A stretch of DNA of 39,919 nucleotides, taken from contig SGPM01000256.1 in assembly GCA_004802725.1 (NCBI GenBank), positions 1 to 39,919 of the forward strand, read 5' to 3'. Of this stretch, positions 11,446 through 22,751 are shown piece by piece (the stretch's first letter is position 1; every line of letters begins with the position of its first letter). This DNA is from Antrodiella citrinella (taxonomy: Eukaryota; Basidiomycota; Agaricomycetes; Polyporales; Steccherinaceae). The notes below the pieces were generated by a model, which searched no databases, had not been told where the DNA came from, and saw only the letters and a program-made list of their open reading frames with translations. The position numbers were made by a program, and so were the translations under genes.

Positions 11446-12463
11446 TGTTGCATAGATGACAGAATGGAGTCCACAGAAACTTGAACGCAGTCGATCTTGT
11501 AGGAAGTAGTTTGGGCGTAGCGTACGGATGTCGAAATCAACTTTGAACGTTGAAGACGGTCCTTCCCGATTTGGTGTCGCAAAATTAATCTAAAGAATAA
11601 AAGCGTGGAAGGGATCGATCGGTCGTCCGTACATGCTTACTAAAGTCGCTTACGACGACACTCCGATGTTTCACTTCACCACTTGCCATGTACTAGTGGT
11701 GCAAATGGCTCGATGAGATCATACCTATTCTCAACATGGTCACCACTTCTACAATGAACACTGGCAAATCACTGATGACTTGGTTGCAACTGGCTGCAGT
11801 GTCCAGTAGCCTCCAGCTGCCGGCACCAGATCTAGAGATATTCAGTAGACGCAAGCTTAAGGTAGACCCATGGAAGCAGGTATGCCAACCTATTCGCCCA
11901 TTGCAGCAATAAACAAATTTCTCACAAGTGTGTAAATGTTTATGTTTTGCGCATGCTGAGACATCCGGCTTAGTATTCAGCATTGACAATGTGCCACCCA
12001 TTGAGTTGGTCTGTGTCTTATGCATGTATCCTTTTACATCTGTCGTTTCGGAGCGCATAGAATGTAATTCAAGACCTCGAAGTCATGCACTGTAGACTGT
12101 AGCCCTTGCAGTAAAACTTTATTATAAAAGTATTGAGCATCCTGTGATCGCGCCGCAGGCTGAGTCTATCACTTGTATATATTAGAGCTTATTGGAATTG
12201 GCTCTGGCACCCTGATCTCTCCGAAACTTCGCTTCAAAAACACATACGTCGACTGCGACGGCTTGGGGCTATCGACTGGTACAATATTTGTAGCGAGATT
12301 CGGGCTGTGAGTGGCACAGGAGGATCACTTAAAATTTCATCCAATAAGCTCCATTAATATAATATTTCAACGTTGACTATAAGCGCTTTCCTCTCAGATA
12401 TCGAATCCTCAGAGTACATTACACCAGACCTGTCTTATTTTACAGTACATCACGAAACATGGT
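11446..12463. other. Intergenic, no gene seen
   Basis: About 1 kb of AT-richer sequence between the start of the 374-aa gene and the end of the sulfite reductase gene. A 42-codon open stretch (+, about 12184-12315) ends in a stop and has no visible start or partner exon, so I treat it as chance or a decayed fragment. Confidence 0.45.
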
Positions 12464-15400
12464 TCATGCCGTAATACCATCCTCCTTCCACTCCCCTTCC
12501 CCACCTACACGATCCCACCAGTCCTTGCCTTCAGCCGTGGCACTGATATACCCTACCCGGACGACGAAATCACCAAAATGCTCGCCCTCAAACCGTGCGG
12601 TCGCATAGTGCTTAATCATGGGTTCAAGAATGGCGAGGATTTCGGGCTCCGTGACCGAATCTACATAACGGCTGAATTACCTTTAAAAAGTCACGGAAGC
12701 AGAGTTGCTCACCTCGGTAGATCTTGTTCAACCTCTGACCATAGTATCCACCACCGAGTAACATGGCGTACGCTCCAGGAGCCTTGCCCACGAACGCGAT
12801 CTCCGCAACATATGGACGCGCACAACCGTTCGGACAACCCGTCATACGCATCACGATCGAGTCATTTCTGAGCCCGTTCTTCTCGCAGATCTTCTCAACT
12901 TTGTCGACAAGGATCGGAAGATAGCGTTCAGATTCTGCCATCGCAAGACCTGTATCCCAGGTGACATCAATGGACCTGTACCAAGGAGTTTGAAGAGGAA
13001 GACTTACCGCAAGTGGGGAACGCCACACACGCCGACGAGGATAATCGCAGTGCTGACTGTGAGAGATTATCCAGCTTGTACTTCGCCAACAGACTCTTCA
13101 CCACGGGCAAATCCTCTGTATCGATGTCTGTCACCAGCAGATGTTGGTTCGCGGTCATCCTGAAGTTGCCCTTGCCGTCCTTCAGCGCAGTTGCCAGCTC
13201 CTTCAGTCCAGTCTTAAAGTTGGATCCTGGCTCGTCCTGGATACGACCGTTCTCGATGAAGCACGTGAAGTGATGTTTCCCGTCGGTACCTATGTGCCAG
13301 CCGAAGTCGTCGATGTTCCGATCGAAGGTGTATGGTCGTTCGGGTTGGAAAGTATATCCAAGGCGACGCTCAACCTCGGTTTTGAACTCATCAAGACCCA
13401 TACGGTCGATGGTGTACTTGAGACGGGCATTCTGCAGAGGGAGAAAATTAGTAAGCTTCGTATTGACTGCCATGTCAAGCATCCGAGTCACACCTTGCGA
13501 CTATAACGAATATGTCCTTAGTATTGCGGTCTATGAGCAGACACGAAGAGGGACACTTACTCAGCGCGGTTTCCATTGTCTCTCTGCACCAACACAACCT
13601 TTTCAGCGATATCGATTGCCTGGTCGACCGAGCAGAATCCGAGAATGCTGCCCAGGCGAGGATATGTCTTCTTGTTACCATGTGTGACACCCATTCCTCC
13701 ACCAGCTGTGACGTTGAATCCAACCAGATCACCGGACTCGTCCACGATAGCGATAAACCCTAGGTCATTGGCGAAAACGTCCACGTCATTGTTGGGTGGC
13801 ACGACAACAGCTACCTTGAACTACAGAAAAGCGTGAATAAGAGCAAGAAACCTACGAACCACAACGATAGACGAACCTTGCGAGGCAAGTAGAATTCGCC
13901 ATAGAGAGGCTCGACGTCGTGGACGGCGTCACCGGCGACGAGCTTTTTGTCGAGCCAAATCTCGTGGTATGCTGATGTGCGCGGCAGGAGATGCTCACTG
14001 ACGCGCTTGGCAAATGCGTACGCTTGGGCATGAGTCTTCGAAAGCGTCGGGATCGCTGAGACAATGACGTTCCTGGTAAAATCTGTCAATACTGGAAAGT
14101 TTGACGATAGCGCGATCTAAGCTTACCTGTTGACATCTCCGCATGCAGCCAGCGTATCTAACAACGCCCGGTTGATATCCTGAATAGCGGATTTGAGGTG
14201 TCGCTTAATGACGCCGTGGAATTGGAAGGTCTGTCTTGTCGTGATCTTGAACGTACCGTTCCCGTGCTCATCCGCAATTTGGTTAATCAACAGCCACTGT
14301 TTAGGCGTACATACACCTCCCGGCATCCTCACTCGAATCATAAACGAGTACGCAGGCTCGACACCCTGAGCTTGCCGCTCATCTCGGATGTCACGATCAT
14401 CCTGCTGGTAGATTCCGTGGAACTTCGTAAGCTGGGTGTCACTGGGGGCAAGGGCGGCTGTGGATGAGTCTTCGAGGCCTTCTTTGATCGTACCGCGCAA
14501 GTATTGGGAGGCAACCTTGATGTGCTCATTGGTGATCGGTTCCGGCTCTGCCTCAGTAAGCTCGACGGCGTCGACACCCAACGCCTTCCAGATGAGAGGC
14601 TCCCAAGCCTTGTAGCCAGTCTCCGGACCATCCGCGTCCTGGTCATTTCCAAGTCCAAGGTCCACAATCCGTTGAGCACCTACTTGCTCGAGACGAGCGT
14701 TGAGATCCTTCCCGGACTTGTTGTAGTAGTGAGCGTCTTCCGGACGAGGCCAGTAATGACTGTCACCCATTCCGAAGACGGAGAATTGGACCTGCGCCAA
14801 AGGCTTCTCCCCGCGCGCAACACTAGCATTCAGCGCCTTGTACAGCGTCCGACCGTTCTGCGGGAACTCGCCCTGTCCAGCAACAGAAGTGACAAACACG
14901 ACGAATTGCTCCTTAGCGAGCTCATCGAGGGTGATGGAGTCCATAGGGGCAGCGTCGGTGGACAAACCTCGCAGCTTGCCCCTCAATGCCAGTCTCCGTG
15001 CCACTTTCTCGGCCCCGCCAGCGTCAGAAGCAAAGAGTACCTTGAGAGGAGGGGCATCGATGGCAGTCAAGAGTTCCGCGTATGCCTCCTGAGCGCGGCG
15101 CCTCCTCGCCTCCTTCAACGTATCGCCCAAAGAGCTGACCAACTCAGTGGCGAGCTGAGGCTGAGAGCGCACCAACTGTGACAAATGGTTCTGTCTGTCC
15201 AAGAAACGCTGTAGCTCGTTCTTGATCATGTCTGAGTCGAGGACAAAAGGATCCTTCCCTTCGCGCTCCTTGCTGGGGTTCCAGCGATACAAAGGCCAGT
15301 ATCCAGCATCGACGGCGAGCTTGGTTTCCTTTAGAACCTCCAAGGCGGGAGCGTCATCGGTGAGGTACGGGAGGTACGCCAAGACAACACTGGGACCCTC

Positions 15401-17092
15401 GAATCTATCCGCCTCGACCAGGGCTTGCAATACCTGAGAGTAAGAGGAGTAGACCGCGACACTGGCGACGTAGACGTCACCATGGTTCATCGCGTATAAA
15501 CCAACATCCTGCTTACGACGGGTTGCGTCGACCGTGTTGCGAGAGCTGTACGGAATGGTGTCAAGAACGAGGATGTTGACGTTCAAACATGAAGCAATGG
15601 CGTGGTGCAGACCCGAAGCTCCTACATCGTACGACCAAGCATCTGAACCAATGATCCACCTCGACTGAGTGGCAAAGTAGGAGCGCAAGGCTACGATGCG
15701 AGCAGCAGCACCCTTGAAGACGTGGTCTGACTGAATCAGGGTGACAATCTCGTCTCCGAGCTTCGGTCCCTTCGCAGGATCATCCTTCACTGCAAGCCAC
15801 TGGCTCAAAAGCGAGTGCAGCTCCGATGTGATATTCAAATCAGCAAGGAGATCACCGATGGCCGCGACGAGCTCCAAGCGTGCTTCGATGTCTCCACGGA
15901 CACGACCGATGGCGAACTCGGGAGACGTAGCCAATGCGCCCTCAGAGGACACAAGAGAAGGGGAGTTCGAAATTTCCAGACGGTCGCCGAAGAGCTGGTT
16001 CAGAAGCTTGATATAGGCAGACTCGTGCTTAGGTACGTGGGGTCTCGGAGCGGATATAGCGAGGACGTCATCCGAATGCCCCAAAGTAAGCCGCTTGGAC
16101 GGTGAAGTAGACGCAGCTTCCTGAACGAGCTTCAGGACGTCTACAGCTGTTACGGAATCGCCGTTGCCCACAAAGCAGCTATGAAGAGTTGGTCGTTGTA
16201 CTTCACTACTGTGTTGGAGGATGCTAAGCAAGTCCAAGTAGACGGGAGTCCATTTGATCTGCCATTGCCGCAGCTGTTCCACAAGCAATATACGCGTCAC
16301 GGACGGGGAAATAGAGCTGAGGATGGCTTTTGCAGGGAGGGGGCTCAGAAGAGACAGGTGGACGAAGGACACACCATCGATATCTAGTGGTGGAACTGAG
16401 CCAAGGACGAAGATTGCGATGTGGCCGCCAGCAGATCCGTGGTGGGAGAGGGGATGGAGGGGACGCCGTAGAAGCGATACAGTCGACAGCAAGGCCGATT
16501 CGTAGGCAGCAAGCAGAGGGTCCTCTTCGTGCGAGTGACCATTTGCATGACCATTGAGCCCATCGACCTTCGAAAGCTTCTCCACAGAAAGGAAAGTACG
16601 AACCACATCGTCCGATACCTCGGAATGTGGGCTATCCGTGATCTTGAACGCATGCAACACGACTTTTCCCTCCGTCAAAGACAACCGAGAGGCAAGCAGG
16701 GCATGGTCGTGAGCTTCCTGTGCATTCCTTGAATACAGGAAGAACGGAACAATGGATCGGAGGACCAAAACATCGGAGAGATCGTCTTCGACCGCAATGT
16801 GTAGCACCAAAGGTGATGATGCAAGTTCTGATAGGTGCAATATGAGCCTGTTCAGAAGTGAAGGAGATGAAGTGGTTGTGTACGACTGCAGACGTGAGGA
16901 TCGGTTGCGGAGGAGAGTGGAACCTGGGTCGGCACCGAAAGGTACGTTGACAAGGGTCGCATCATGGACTCCTCTCCTGGAGATATCCTGGTAGGTCTCT
17001 GCGAAGGGAGATGTGGCCGGTAAAGAAGGCTGAGAGTCGACTACAACGTCGGAAGAGATGAACGCAATGCGGGCAACGGAAGCGACAGACAT
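12464..17092 (-). CDS. MET5: Sulfite reductase [NADPH] beta subunit (siroheme, Met5/Ecm17 type)
   Basis: Reduces sulfite to sulfide in sulfur assimilation, as the hemoprotein subunit paired with the flavoprotein Met10. Seven exons (17092-14127, 14072-13877, 13820-13561, 13500-13494, 13431-13008, 12949-12713, 12660-12464) sum to 4287 nt, giving 1428 aa, the usual length for fungal Met5. The order is: an N-terminal pyruvate:ferredoxin-oxidoreductase-like half; a flavodoxin-like domain from about residue 681 ([25 protein letters not shown]); and the nitrite/sulfite reductase domain ([12 protein letters not shown]). The 4Fe-4S/siroheme cysteines are in C-V-A-F-P-T-C (about 1277/1283) and T-G-C-P-N-G-C (about 1322/1326), matching the 6/39/4 spacing of E. 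coli CysI. The 7-nt exon supplies part of the N-R-A-D-R-K-N-A-R-L-K-Y block. Many antisense open frames over the first exon are shadows. Confidence 0.96.
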
Positions 17093-17778
17093 TGCTCAAA
17101 CTGAAATTTCTCATTAGAAGAAGAAATGAACACCGAGGTAATAGTAACTCACCAGATTGGCCTGTAGTAACTCCTCGTTGATCAACTCCCTCGAAGCCTA
17201 TGTCCCTTATGAACGTTGTGAGTTGAGAAAACCGGGGGTTCGTTCACTGAGTATAAACTTGTCGACGGAAGATTGCGGGGGTCGAGCCAATCGGACATGG
17301 AGGATTGTATCCGAACGCGTTCCCACTCTCCGGTAAGAGAATTCGGAATGGAGGAGTATTTCTGAGTAAGAGGCTGTAAGAGGAGGCAAATGACTCAGGA
17401 TTTGTAGGGATTCGCACTGAGCACCTCATCGTGTCGTTCCGCGCCGAGCGTTTCATGATCTGCTGTTGCTCTCGTGCACCCACACAATTCGGAATTCGGA
17501 CGATACAGGATGGAAACGCTCCTGCGCAGGGAACAACCTCGGGTCACCTTCACAAAAGCGCTTTGGGAGGAGAACATGTTCGGAACGCTCAAGTCTGCAG
17601 TACTGGTGATTACGAAGATACGGTGGGACATAGTACTACACAGTACAACTTCAAGCTTCAAGCCCAGTGAAAACTAACTCTTCGCCCAGCCTTACGTAAC
17701 CTAATCCATCTTATCTGAGGATGGAGACGGCTGGTCGCAGACATTCGGGTCGCGAAAGACGAGGGTCTTCGCTCATTC
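17093..17778. other. Upstream region of the sulfite reductase gene, no gene seen
   Basis: No supported open frame. The stretch holds the promoter of the sulfite reductase gene (near 17093) and the 3' side of the next minus-strand gene. I see no convincing CACGTG-type sulfur-regulation site close to the start codon. Confidence 0.4.
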
Positions 17779-18943
17779 TCACCCAGCCCCACTTGTCTTC
17801 GTCAAGAAAGCTTGCAGATACAGTAGGTCTGAGTAAGATGGTACATCTGTGCTCATCCCACTCCAGCTGCGCATACCCGCAACACATTCGCGCCCCGATA
17901 CCTCGCCCACCTCTTCTGCACCTGTCTGGACCCCTCCTCGCCGGTCCTTGTATACCCCTCGCCACCCTGCTCCAGCTGCTCCAAGCTGCTTCCATTCCCT
18001 CCCGTGCTGCCTCGTTCGACTGATCTTGCCCCAGCCACTCTGGTCCGCGTATATCCTCTCCTCGCGGTCGATACCCCCTCCCGCGATCATTCTTACAGCG
18101 TCGTGCACGTTCTGTAGAACCGTAGAAAAGGATCATTAGCAGTTTGTAGTTGTCGTAGGTAACAGACTCACCGGTCTTCACACTGCCTGCCGCTCCCACA
18201 GCGTCGCACACATTCTGTAGATATGAAAGAAATGTCACTAGTAGTCGTCGTGAATGAGGGGAAATACATACCAGTTGTCATGTGCTTTTGAACCGCGTGC
18301 GCGTTTCTGTGAATGAGGATTCGTTTATCAGCGCGTTGTGTGTGAGCGCAGCCCTGTTACGACATACCTTTTTTTCACGTTCCCAGCTCTGCAAAAAGAA
18401 CAAAAGCGCGAGAACAAAAGCGCGTCAGCAAAACATCCGCGTCGAATCCATGAGTATGATCATGTACCGCCCTTTCGTTGACTGGCATTTTGTCCCAGTA
18501 CGCTTTGAAGTCAGCGGCCAAGCCGCCTTCGTTCTTCCGACACCAGTCCTCGGCGCAGCGGTTTCTATGAAGATGAGTGAACGGATGAAGTAACTAGCGA
18601 CAACGAGGCATAGAACATACCTCGGAGTTTGACAATTACGAAGCGGCTTCATGATCTTCCCTTTTGGCTTGGCGATAGCGTTCACGTCGTCAGTCATTGG
18701 AACTCCCTTCGACGGGGAAGCGGTGGGTGTGTCTTCCTCAGTCCCGGGACTGGGTGTTACCTTCGCAGAATCAGTTGTCGTCAGACGTGCAGCTGCAGAA
18801 GTGCTGCTTTTAGATGGGCGTACTGAATCATGAATGACATCATAAAGTCCTGCGTAACGCGTCGGCCCAAGTAACACACCTACAACCTTCAAGTTGTGCA
18901 AAACGCATGAGTCAATGCAAGCCGAGATAAATGAGTACGACAC
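17779..18943 (-). CDS. Hypothetical multi-exon protein with an HMG-box-like segment
   Basis: A chain of in-frame exons with good GT..AG sites. The first is up to 18943..18621 (Ser/Thr/Pro-rich, then K-P-K-G-K-I-M-K-P-L-R). The next are 18564..18468 (R-N-R-C-A-E-D-W-C-R-K-N-E-G-G, F-K-A-Y-W-D-K-M-P) and 18388..18368 (S-W-E-R-E-K-K). The pattern of Trp and charged residues over the last two resembles an HMG-box helix pair, but the match is weak. From 18368 the frame continues well into a terminal exon of about 18112..17779 (N-V-H-D-A-V-R-M, ends T-S-G-A-G). Two further exon-like pieces lie between them (18306-18272, 18214-18172). Including both gives an immediate stop, so they may be alternative exons or decay. 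The 5' end is uncertain and short exons may continue toward 19330. Function unknown. Confidence 0.4.
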
Positions 18944-19687
18944 TTACTATATGCGAACTAGACTTAACACTTGCGCGAAAAACCTTGCTCGAAGAGTAGT
19001 TAGATGGGTATATGCGCGCGAAAAGACCACAAATGGATCACAAATACTTACCTGAGGCTGCATGTGATCGACTCGAGATGTAACCTAGTAGAGCGGACGC
19101 GAAAGAGAACGCGACGAAACAGTCAACATGCGTGGGAGGAGTAAACAGGTTTGCTTTCGAACATCCGGCGCGACGTGAGCACATACAGTATATCGGTGAA
19201 ATCAAGATGAAAATCGGACTCACCGTCAACTTGAATCACGCAATGCAAGATCTAGGCAAAGCTAGCGACGTCAATGTAGGGGATCATCAGGCTGATAGGC
19301 AGAATAACTTTGGGACGAGGATGCATTGCTAGGGCGTAAAAGGATGCTGGACAGGTGTACAGTACGTCTCAGGCAAGGGGAGGTGGTGGGGGGAGGAAAA
19401 GAGTTAGAGGAACGAGAAACAGAAAGGCGGGCGGTCTTATGTATGTGCACTGAGTCGATGGGTGCAGGGCACGGGGGATGATTGTGTCGACGTCGTTGAG
19501 TCGGAGGTGGTCATGACGTCGAAGGGTCGGCGGATCGACGAGTTGACAGGAGAAAAAGAAGCAGGATCTAACCTTCCGGATCGTCGTCTGTCCTGCTCTT
19601 GAGGCTGCACGCATACCAGCGTGGATACTGAGCGCTTCCCGTCGGCTTCTTGCAGATACACGTGGATTAGCCCAGCTGGACGAAGAG
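18944..19687. other. Spacer with possible 5' exons of the HMG-like gene
   Basis: Several donor and acceptor-like sites occur on the minus strand (for example GTGAGTCC near 19223 and CTACTAG near 19085), but no frame can be followed with confidence. On the same strand, 19369-19690 is pyrimidine-rich and follows the stop of the 444-aa gene. Confidence 0.3.
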
Positions 19688-21022
19688 TTAATTTTCACTG
19701 GGAGTGAGGGTTGGATAGGCGTCTGGATTGAGAGACATCCTCAGCGTGATCGTGTCGCGAACCTGGAGATTATGCATGGTGCAAAGCTCGGTATGTGCAA
19801 GCTCCAATGAAGCGAGTCGATGCTGATTAGGCATAAGGGATCCCACCAGGAGGATTGCGAACAGCACATCGAAGTTCCTGCTAGTGAACGCTCGGATGCT
19901 GTTGGACGCGGCAGGGGGAACAGTGAAGTGGATGAAGGGATTCCGATGAGCGTAGAGATAGTCGTTCCAATCGGTGAGTTTGTCAGTGTGGAACGTCGGC
20001 AATCCTGATGGGTCTGGTTTCATGGTAGGTGCGAATGGACTGAGTGGCTTTGCGAGGTAGATGAACCAGGAATCACCGTATGGATTGAAGTTGTCGAGAA
20101 GATATCGGCAGAGGGGGGCGGACTGATTGCCTTGCGCAACATTGTACATTCTGGTGAGTAGGTTGTAGGCTCGGTGCGATCTCCAGTTCCCTTCGTGACT
20201 GACACGATCCAGGAAACTATCCACGTCCTCTTGCGTATATACAAAGCATTTGGTAAACGCAAAAGGGACCTCATCAGCATCCTTGGGGTGCAGCTTCCTC
20301 CATTCGACCCAGGGAAGTGTGTTCCCAATGTGCTCGGGGAATGAGCACCTCTCGCCCTGGCGATTGGTGCCCGTGAAGGTCCGCTGGGTCCGTGCAGACT
20401 CCGCCGTAGATGTGGAGGGCACTGGCACGACGGGCGCATCTGGTTGGTTGGAGTACGGCGGAGGTGGTACCACATCAGTCGGGGACAATGGGCGGGAATG
20501 ATCAGGTGAATCCGGGTCGCCATATGAGACTGCATCGTCTTGGTCATGCCCCACCATTCGGTGATATTCCGCAGATGCGAGACGGGCAGCAAGAGGTAGT
20601 CCTGCAGGAGCAGATGCGCTACGCGCACGGTTCCTCCGACTGTCTACTGAATCCGATCGGCTGTGCCGGTATTCAGTGCAATCAGAGTCACTGGATGCGC
20701 TGGATGCGCAATCGTGTCTTGGAGAGGTTGGCCGTCCCATGTGTAAGTCGTTTTCGAGTCTGGTGATACGTGATTCGATACGGCTTAGCTGAGTCTCTGT
20801 TTCGGCTTCCCATTCCTTCCTCCTCTCTAATTCTTCGAACAGACGTCTATTCTCCCATCGTAGGTCTGGCTCCTCGCGTTCGCGATACGGTCTGTGATTT
20901 CGCGATGAACCTTGGTCGTTTGGACGCGGCTCCATTTGTCGCATTCGTTTGGTGTCGCGATGACTGGAGGACAGGGACCGTCGACGCGGAGGGGACATCG
21001 AGCGCCGACGGCTGCTCGACAT
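19688..21022 (-). CDS. Orphan protein, 444 aa, RS-rich head and coiled coil
   Basis: A single intronless frame of 444 aa, unusual in a window where nearly every gene has many introns. Residues 1-50 are Arg/Ser-rich (S-S-S-R-R-R-S-M-S-P-P-R-R-R-S) like splicing-factor RS domains. About 52-95 is a charged coiled coil (L-F-E-E-L-E-R-R-K-E-W-E-A-E-T-E, then I-E-S-R-I-T-R-L-E-N). About 100-220 is disordered Ser/Pro. About 235-440 looks globular (L-P-W-V-E-W-R-K-L-H-P, Y-L-L-D-N-F-N-P-Y-G-D-S-W-F-I-Y). I recognise no enzyme motif. The layout (basic head, coiled coil, globular tail, no introns) and the neighbouring repeats would fit a gag/ORF1-like or retroposed gene, but no zinc knuckle or reverse transcriptase is visible. 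Confidence 0.7.
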   Translation of the reverse strand: MSSSRRRSMSPPRRRSLSSSHRDTKRMRQMEPRPNDQGSSRNHRPYREREEPDLRWENRRLFEELERRKEWEAETETQLSRIESRITRLENDLHMGRPTSPRHDCASSASSDSDCTEYRHSRSDSVDSRRNRARSASAPAGLPLAARLASAEYHRMVGHDQDDAVSYGDPDSPDHSRPLSPTDVVPPPPYSNQPDAPVVPVPSTSTAESARTQRTFTGTNRQGERCSFPEHIGNTLPWVEWRKLHPKDADEVPFAFTKCFVYTQEDVDSFLDRVSHEGNWRSHRAYNLLTRMYNVAQGNQSAPLCRYLLDNFNPYGDSWFIYLAKPLSPFAPTMKPDPSGLPTFHTDKLTDWNDYLYAHRNPFIHFTVPPAASNSIRAFTSRNFDVLFAILLVGSLMPNQHRLASLELAHTELCTMHNLQVRDTITLRMSLNPDAYPTLTPSEN

Positions 21023-21189
21023 CCCGTAGGGGTTGGTAGGTGTGGATCAGTAATAGCCTGGAATAGTAGGTAGGGCGAGTGATTGTAGGGATGGTGCGTC
21101 GCTCCATCTGAGGTTCTGGAATTAAATATAATCAGTGAAGTCGAAATTTGAATTGATGAACGAAATGAGTGTGAGGTCAAATGAACGCA

Positions 21190-22450
21190 ATCTCTGGGTC
21201 GGCGGGCTGGGGCGCAGAAAAAAGGAAAGTATGAAGGTCGTTATCGGACAAAAGTAGATGCGGATGATCTTATCCGATGGATTTCTAAGATTACATAGGA
21301 TCCACAGGGATCCACACGTAGTTTACAGTAATCTATAGTATTTTATATGTTCTCAACTTTTACGGTTGCGTTTGCAGAACGTGGCAACCTCAAGAATCCC
21401 AACATCCTTGGGATTCTGTGCTTTTCTATCACACAAGACCTGTTGCTAAGCTCAAGATCACTCTTGTTCGCTTCGTTACTGCAAGATCAGTCAATTGTGA
21501 AATTTTGTGAAATCTTGTGAAATCTTGTGAAGTCTTGCGCTTGCAGATGTCAAATATTGTGTGTGCATATGCCATTCATTAAGGTGACAGGATGAGTACG
21601 GACTCAATGCTTCCCAGATCTTCGGGATTCCCAATTAATCCCACTACTCAAAAATCACAGAATGGTCTACGATCTATTTACGGTTTTTCCTGGCTGTTCT
21701 TTCCACCACGGTGACCGTCATTTCCCGTCGGTTCTTCAGATGGCCCCAGAATTCTCGTGCATTTATCCCCGTGGTCGCTGCCATGCCAAGGCCCGCTGGA
21801 CCCTTCCTTCGAGGACCTGGTATGCAGCACGAAAATTCTCGAGCGGATCGAGCTCCATTTGGCTGGAACAGACGGTCCACCAGAGAGCAGCAGGGTGGAT
21901 TCAAGAGAGGATCCCAGAAAGGCAGGGCAACCCCTTTCTGGGGGCCAAAAATTTTGGGTACTGCACAGCATGTGGGTTGAGTGATATATAGAAATCACAA
22001 GAAGTCACAAGATTCAAGTGCAAGCGCAGACGAGCAAGTGCAAAGAGAGCAAGCTTGGTCAAAGTAAGATTATATAGGATTCTTCGGGATTCTTGGATTT
22101 ATGTCCGGTCCTAACCTTGCATGACGCGAAATCACAGTTGGGATTCCTGAGTAAAACTGTTTTGGGTTCATTATAGATTATACGGTAATATGTAGGAATG
22201 TGTAGATGCAACGCAAACATACCGTCACTACGAACGCAAACCGGTGGTGTCTCAAGAAATCCCAAAAAAAATGAAAGAAAATTAAGGATTCTTAGAGAAT
22301 CACCAAAAATCATTAGGCGACCGCTCCGCGCAGGCAAATTTGTCCGATGTAGCCCGCGAAAGTGGCAGCCACTGTGGCGTTCGATCAGATTAGGTACTAG
22401 TCTCGGTACCAGACGGATCTACCCGGTCGGAGAATGAAAGAACTGAGGGC
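21190..22450. repeat. Repeat-rich non-coding stretch, probable transposon debris
   Basis: Diverged copies of the motif TAAGATTAYATAGGAT start at about 21288 and 22065 in the same orientation. GGGATTC/GAATCCC words recur at about 21394-21417, 21618-21626, 22085-22096 and 22138-22146, in both orientations. An 89-codon Arg/Gly-rich frame (21711-21980, +) looks a little like a gag tail but has no partner. No intact terminal repeats or target duplication were found, so the element class is unknown. Confidence 0.4.
21495..21534 (+). repeat. Tandem repeat, 4 x 10 bp
   Basis: Four successive copies of TTGTGAAATC (the first and last each with one change). Two reversed, diverged copies occur at about 21991-22011. 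Confidence 0.8.
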
Positions 22451-22531
22451 ACCGACTACGGTAGAACATCTGGTGAGTTTCGTCTGACCGGGTGTGGGTG
22501 TTCCCCACGTGATCGTTCCTTCGCTGTCAAG

Positions 22532-22550
22532 ACGCGTCACGTCGACGCGT
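22532..22550. promoter_or_regulatory. Pair of MCB-like ACGCGT boxes
   Basis: Two ACGCGT hexamers (22532-22537 and 22545-22550), with CACGTG-type words nearby (22506-22511), lie 66 bp before a possible start codon at 22616. ACGCGT is the MluI cell-cycle box bound by fungal MBF (Mbp1/Swi6). Function here is inferred from the motif only. Confidence 0.35.
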
Positions 22551-22615
22551 CGCGTTCCTTCCCAGTGTCACTGTAGTGTTCCTCCTCATTCTGCAATACG
22601 ACATTGTTTCTAAAC

Positions 22616-22751
22616 ATGCCTCTACTGTCCCAGCTACCGTCTGCGCCTCCTAACGATAACGACACGACCCGCGATTTGTTCTATCGGCTGCTGGTCAACG
22701 CACGCGAGAAAGCTGAGAACGAAGATGGGTTCATGCGCCAGCGTTGCAGTA
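22616..22751 (+). CDS. Possible first exon of a hypothetical gene
   Basis: An ATG after a CT-rich leader opens a frame of about 45 codons with coding-like composition (M-P-L-L-S-Q-L-P-S-A-P-P, then D-L-F-Y-R-L-L-V-N-A-R-E-K-A-E). The frame becomes unconvincing after R-Q-R-C-S. In a different frame, 22760-22990 again reads well for 40-60 codons (R-K-L-C-R-S-F-V-D-Q-L-R-D-I-P). This would fit one intron, or a decayed gene. The 3' end is undefined and no homology is recognised. Confidence 0.25.

Noticed and set aside
14198..16994. Many plus-strand open frames of 60-225 codons
   Set aside because: They lie antisense to the first exon of the sulfite reductase gene, which has unmistakable homology. 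They are shadows of its codon bias.
21711..21980. Arg/Gly-rich frame resembling a retrotransposon gag tail
   Set aside because: No zinc knuckle, protease or reverse transcriptase is nearby, and similar open frames occur on the opposite strand. Composition alone is not enough.
21495..22012. Possible CRISPR-like array in the 10-bp repeats
   Set aside because: Simple contiguous tandem repeats without spacers, in a eukaryotic genome.
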